A model generated the notes under the pieces. It was not told the origin of the DNA and did no database searches. It was given only the letters and a program-made list of their open reading frames with translations. Shown here piece by piece: positions 5,713 through 9,580 of a stretch of 9,580 nt of DNA. Position 1 is the first letter of the stretch. Each line of letters starts with the position of its first letter. The position numbers and the translations under genes were made by a program. This DNA comes from Alphaproteobacteria bacterium UBA3439 (GTDB lineage Bacteria > Pseudomonadota > Alphaproteobacteria > Puniceispirillales > Puniceispirillaceae), in the NCBI GenBank assembly GCA_002378605.1, contig DFSK01000104.1, forward strand, positions 2,502 to 12,081. Reading direction: 5' to 3'.

Positions 5713-8700
5713 CTATAGCTTTTCTTTCAAAATGGCAGTCGGGCTTGGCGCCCCTCCAAATCGTGAATTAAGCGCAATCGCCATCAATGGCGGCACAATG
5801 ATCAAGGTTGCCAGAGTTGACAGGCCAAGGCCACCAAACACCACAACGCCGATGCCGCGATATAGTTCGGATCCGGCACCTGGGAAAATAACCAGCGGCA
5901 CAAGACCAAAAAGCGAGGTTAACGTCGACATGAAAATTGGCCTGATCCGGTTTCGGGTTGCTTCGATAATCGCGTCATTCGCCGACAATCCCTCTTCACG
6001 CATGTGAAGAGTGGTTTGCTCAATCATCAAAATCGCATTATTCACAACAACACCGGTTAGGATCACAAATCCAAGCATGGTCAACATATCAAGCGGCTGC
6101 CGAATTGACAGGTTCAAGATGGCCAAACCGCCAATGCCCCCTGCCGCGGCAACTGGAATCGCCAGAAGGATAATCATTGGTAAAACAAAGCTGCGAAGCA
6201 AAATCACCAAAAGCAGAAAAATAACAAAGATAGCTGTCAACACATTGGCCTGCATGGCTTTCCATGTCATTGCCAGCGCACTTGCCGCGCCTTCAAGCTT
6301 GATCGTCACGCCATTTGCCGACGCTTCGGCGCGAATGGGTGGCAAAATTTCATTGTCGATAACATCCACAACATCTTCAAGCGACAACGCCTCGGTGGGT
6401 CGCAGCTGAATTGAAATTGCCTGCCGCCCGCCTAGCCTTCGCACCTGAACCGGCGCACTAATCACCTCGATATTTGCCAATTGCTCAAGCCGAATCACAT
6501 TGCCTTGGCGCGTGATGATCGGAATATCCTGCAATTCTCTGGTGCTAAGATTTTCTGCATCCTTGCCTGACACAACCATATCAATCAATTGGCCATCAAT
6601 TGGCACCTGAGTCACATTGGCACCATCATTAAAGACATCAATCGCCGATGAAAATTCACGAACCGAAACGCCTGCCCGCGCCAAAGCGGTTAAATCGGGC
6701 GTAATTCGAATTTGCGGCGCGCCCGAATCAAGACCGGGTAAGGTACGGATTTGGTTGCCATCGCGTGCTGAAAATTGCGTATTAAGAGCATCATTTACCT
6801 GCACAGCAACCGGAAGGATATCTTCAGCCTGCGACCCAACGATATCAATGCTGATTGACCGTGAACCGCCAACCGAACGACCAAAAAGTGACGATTGCTG
6901 CACAAACGCACGCGCGCCCGGTTCGGCGAAAATAGGACGCGTCAGCACCATGCGCAATTCACGAACACGCGCCGGATCACTGGCTGATGCACCGGCAAAG
7001 GCCCCGCCTGAATAGGCTACAAAGAAAAACCGTTCAATGGCTGGCGGGCCGTCTTCAGTGACCTCGCCTTCCCATAACGGCCGTGCTGCTTTTTCCATCC
7101 GCTCGGCGATACGCAGCGTTTCTTCCATCGAATAACCAGCTGGCACGCTGATGCGACCAAAAATAAAATTCGCATTGCCATCGGGAAGATAATCCAATTT
7201 GGGCATCAGCTTAGCACTGATTCCAAAAGCCGAAGCCAGAACGATAGCCACAATGCCAAAGCCGACCAGCTTGCGCCTTACGACAAATTGGGCATAGCCA
7301 ATAAACAAACCGGCAAAACGGCGGGCAATCGGATCAAGCACCGGAATCGTTGGCAGCTTTTCAAATCGGTTTGCCGCCCCGCCAAGCAATCTGGCTGCCA
7401 GCGTCGGAATGACCGTGACTGACACAACAACTGAAATTAAAACCGAAACCGAAATCGCAATGCCAATGTCACGGAATAGTTGCCCAACAGGCAAATCCAA
7501 GGTCAATACCGGAATAAAAACAATGACCGTTGTTAATGCCGATCCCAGAATTGGCCCCCAGACCTGACGCGCCCCATGATAGGCGGCGTTTTGAGAATCG
7601 ATCCCGCGCTGGCGAAGCCGGAAAATATTTTCCAGTGATACAATTGATGCATCAACCACCATGCCAACGGCAAAGGCCAGGCCGGCAAGCGAAATCACAT
7701 TGATCGACAGCCCCAATCCGGCAATTGCCACAAAAGTCCCGATCACCGACACCGGAATCGCAACAAACACGATCAAAGTTGGAATGAAATTGCGTAAAAA
7801 CAACATCAAGATCGACAAGGCCAAAATACCGCCAATCCAGATATTCTGCTGCACAAGATCAATGGCTGACGAGATATATTTTGTTTCGTCATAAACAACG
7901 CGCAAATTCAAGCCCCGTGCATCAAGCTCGTCACGGTTGAGCGAATCCGCAACAAGTCGCAACCGCAACATTGTACCAACAACATTGCTTCCCTGCTCAC
8001 GGATTGCGTTCAAGATAATTGCAGGTTTTCCGTTTAACCGCCTGAAACTGGTACGTTTTTGTACTTTTATTTCCAGCGTTGCTACATCTTGAAGAAGCAA
8101 AGGAACAATCGTTCCCGATGACGAAATATCCGCACGAATAACGATATTTCCAGCGGTTTCAGGCGTGTAATTCAAGGCCTCAGACCTGACCGTGTAGGAT
8201 CTTTTGCCTTCGGTCACCATACCGACACTCATCATTGAGGACGATGATCGCAGTGCATCAATCACTTCATTCAAGGTGATTTTATATTGGATTAGCTTGT
8301 CCGGATCGATAAAGACGCGCATTTCCCGCCGCCCGCCGCCACGGTAATCAACCTCGGCAATGCCCTCAACGCGGGATAGCGGCTCGACAATATTCGTGTC
8401 GAGATATTGCCCAAGCATTTCAAGATCGACATTCGACCCGTCTTTGGCAACAAGCGCCAATCGCGCAATCGGGCTATCTTCAGAATTTGACGTTCGCACA
8501 AGCGGCGTATCGGCATCATCAGGCAGCCCGTTTACCGCTGACAGCTTGCTTAGCAGCAAAACAAGCGCTTTATCCATGTCCTGACCAACGCCATAGGTCA
8601 AGGTCACACGGGCATAGCCTCTTGTTGAGCGCGAGGCGATTTCTTCAACGCCATTCAATGATGCGAGTTCATTTTCCAACCGCCCAACAATTTCGCGGTC

Positions 8701-8880
8701 AACATCGGTTGGTGACGCGCCAGCCCAGCGCACCCGCACGTCAAGAACCGGTTTTTCGATATCGGGGCTCATTTGAATGGGGATCGTCTGCAGCGCAACT
8801 GCACCAAAGATAACGGTCATGAAAATCAGTGCCAGAACAGCAACTGGCCTTTCAATCGCCAGCTTGATAATGCCGCCCAT
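5713..8880 (-). CDS. RND-family efflux pump, inner-membrane permease subunit (AcrB-like superfamily)
   Basis: This is a complete 1055-residue permease of the resistance-nodulation-division superfamily, which uses proton flow to drive export through a tripartite complex. The layout is the standard one: TM1 at about 11-30, a large periplasmic porter/docking loop (31-340), TM2-6 (about 345-500), TM7 (538-556), a second periplasmic loop (557-876), and TM8-12 (about 878-1034). The start matches the family (IKLAIERPVAVLALIF, then MSPDIEKP). In TM4 the motif GMVVDASIVSLEN (406-418) has only one of the two Asp residues of AcrB: Asp410 is kept and the second position is Ala411. In TM10 the AcrB Lys940 position is Asn947 (VVVNNAIL). 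Such changes occur in divergent drug-efflux subfamilies, so the substrate cannot be named. The ATG overlaps the adaptor stop (TAATG), with AAGG (8890-8893) nine bases upstream. No outer-membrane factor gene follows. Confidence 0.95.
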   Translation of the reverse strand: MGGIIKLAIERPVAVLALIFMTVIFGAVALQTIPIQMSPDIEKPVLDVRVRWAGASPTDVDREIVGRLENELASLNGVEEIASRSTRGYARVTLTYGVGQDMDKALVLLLSKLSAVNGLPDDADTPLVRTSNSEDSPIARLALVAKDGSNVDLEMLGQYLDTNIVEPLSRVEGIAEVDYRGGGRREMRVFIDPDKLIQYKITLNEVIDALRSSSSMMSVGMVTEGKRSYTVRSEALNYTPETAGNIVIRADISSSGTIVPLLLQDVATLEIKVQKRTSFRRLNGKPAIILNAIREQGSNVVGTMLRLRLVADSLNRDELDARGLNLRVVYDETKYISSAIDLVQQNIWIGGILALSILMLFLRNFIPTLIVFVAIPVSVIGTFVAIAGLGLSINVISLAGLAFAVGMVVDASIVSLENIFRLRQRGIDSQNAAYHGARQVWGPILGSALTTVIVFIPVLTLDLPVGQLFRDIGIAISVSVLISVVVSVTVIPTLAARLLGGAANRFEKLPTIPVLDPIARRFAGLFIGYAQFVVRRKLVGFGIVAIVLASAFGISAKLMPKLDYLPDGNANFIFGRISVPAGYSMEETLRIAERMEKAARPLWEGEVTEDGPPAIERFFFVAYSGGAFAGASASDPARVRELRMVLTRPIFAEPGARAFVQQSSLFGRSVGGSRSISIDIVGSQAEDILPVAVQVNDALNTQFSARDGNQIRTLPGLDSGAPQIRITPDLTALARAGVSVREFSSAIDVFNDGANVTQVPIDGQLIDMVVSGKDAENLSTRELQDIPIITRQGNVIRLEQLANIEVISAPVQVRRLGGRQAISIQLRPTEALSLEDVVDVIDNEILPPIRAEASANGVTIKLEGAASALAMTWKAMQANVLTAIFVIFLLLVILLRSFVLPMIILLAIPVAAAGGIGGLAILNLSIRQPLDMLTMLGFVILTGVVVNNAILMIEQTTLHMREEGLSANDAIIEATRNRIRPIFMSTLTSLFGLVPLVIFPGAGSELYRGIGVVVFGGLGLSTLATLIIVPPLMAIALNSRFGGAPSPTAILKEKL

Positions 8881-9580
8881 TAATTTGAGCCTTTCAATTC
8901 AGCCGGTTTTGACGCGCCGTTGGATTTTTGCCCAGAACCGGCTTCGCCACCCGCTTTTTTCCCGCCACCAATTTGGATTTCTTTGCCATCGGATAATTGC
9001 TCATTGCCACGAACAATCACCTTTTGACCAGCTGTAAGGCCTTTTTTCACGATGAAACCATCGTCAACCGCAGCCCCGATCTGGATAATCTGCCGGCGCG
9101 CCCGATCGCCATCGGCCAGATAAACCATATGCCCCACCGCTAGCGGCAGCACCGCATCTTTTGGCACAACCAATAGCGGTGTCGGACTGGTTGTTGGCAC
9201 CTGCATGACCACAACGGCATTATCGGCCTGCAAGATAGATGGAATACCGCCATTAACCGAAAATCGCATCGTACGGGTCGCCGAGCGCAAATTTTGCACC
9301 GGTAATGAGACGCGAATTTGCATTTCCAGCTGACTGCCATCAAGACCGCGCCCTGAAATGGATTTGGCAGCTTCAATATAACCAAGATAAGTAACCGGAA
9401 TTTCAGCCTCGATTTCAAAATTATTCAAATCGGTAATTTTGGCGATAATTTCGCCTTCGCGGGCATAGCCACGGCGATAATCGGCAAGAAAGGTAATCTG
9501 ACCGGCGGTTTGCGTGCGCAATTTTGTGGCTTTGACATCTTTGACCAGCTGGGCAATTTCAAATTCGGTTTGCGCAATTG
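8880..9580 (-). CDS. RND efflux periplasmic adaptor (membrane fusion protein), C-terminal part
   Basis: The last 232 residues of a membrane fusion protein are present; the frame is open through the right edge, so the TTG at 9521 is not a real start. The visible part begins with the end of a helical hairpin (IAQTEFEIAQLVKDVKATK). The returning half of the lipoyl domain follows (about 20-50: LRTQTAGQITF, then GEIIAKITDL). Next come a beta-barrel (about 52-125) and a membrane-proximal domain with VVPKDAVL (about 137-144) and the family ending GLTAGQKVIVRGNEQLSDG (180-198). These proteins bridge the RND pump and an outer-membrane channel in the periplasm. The tail after about residue 203 is rich in Gly, Lys and Ser and looks disordered. 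The stop overlaps the pump ATG by one base (TAATG), so the two are translationally coupled. The missing N-terminus should hold the signal or lipid anchor. Confidence 0.93.
   Translation of the reverse strand, partial: IAQTEFEIAQLVKDVKATKLRTQTAGQITFLADYRRGYAREGEIIAKITDLNNFEIEAEIPVTYLGYIEAAKSISGRGLDGSQLEMQIRVSLPVQNLRSATRTMRFSVNGGIPSILQADNAVVVMQVPTTSPTPLLVVPKDAVLPLAVGHMVYLADGDRARRQIIQIGAAVDDGFIVKKGLTAGQKVIVRGNEQLSDGKEIQIGGGKKAGGEAGSGQKSNGASKPAELKGSN

Noticed and set aside
6011..7015. Two plus-strand open frames of 132 codons each (6011-6409 and 6617-7015) inside the pump gene
   Set aside because: Both lie antisense to a complete RND permease and have low-complexity Ser/Thr/Arg-rich products, as expected for shadow frames.
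9460..9521. TTG at 9521 as the start of the adaptor gene
   Set aside because: The same frame continues to the window edge with family-typical coiled-coil residues, so the gene is cut by the edge rather than starting here.
1..9580. Mobile elements, CRISPR arrays, tRNA/rRNA genes, defence or secondary-metabolite systems
   Set aside because: No transposase, regularly spaced repeat, cloverleaf or relevant protein motif was seen; nearly all of the window is filled by recognised core and transport genes.

Overview
The window is a stretch of ordinary bacterial chromosome in which every supported gene lies on the minus strand, so transcription runs from high to low coordinates. The protein sequences and the gene order (lytic transglycosylase, rlpA, D-Ala-D-Ala carboxypeptidase, tmk, holB, metG) point to an alphaproteobacterium. 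The base composition looks close to balanced rather than strongly GC-rich, which would suit a marine alphaproteobacterial lineage, but that last step is only a guess.

Layout in transcription order. (1) 9580-5713: the C-terminal part of a periplasmic adaptor (membrane fusion protein, cut by the window edge) followed by a complete 1055-residue RND inner-membrane pump, joined by a TAATG stop/start overlap. (2) 5712-5457: a 256-bp gap, the longest non-coding stretch. It holds a terminator-like hairpin just after the pump gene, two A6 tracts spaced one helical turn apart, and presumably the promoter of the next unit, which I could not place. (3) 5456-2190: three cell-wall genes, an MltB-type lytic transglycosylase, the lipoprotein RlpA with a C-terminal SPOR domain, and a DacA-type carboxypeptidase. 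(4) 2193-1: three housekeeping genes, thymidylate kinase (tmk), DNA polymerase III delta' subunit (holB) and the first 112 codons of methionyl-tRNA synthetase (metG).

How they fit together. The adaptor and pump should form an export system with an outer-membrane channel encoded elsewhere. MltB, RlpA and DacA all act on periplasmic peptidoglycan: MltB and RlpA on glycan strands, DacA on the stem peptide. Tmk supplies dTDP for DNA synthesis, delta' belongs to the replicative clamp loader, and MetG charges tRNA-Met. The tight packing from MltB to MetG (gaps of about 29 to 109 bp and one 4-nt overlap) suggests one or a few transcripts linking wall remodelling with replication and translation genes.

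I found no mobile element, CRISPR array, tRNA, rRNA, phage gene or defence system, and nothing that amounts to a novel system. The findings are modest: altered proton-relay residues in the RND pump and some possible regulatory sequences between genes. Several gene starts were moved inward to ATG codons with a good ribosome binding site, because the longest open frames begin at TTG or GTG.
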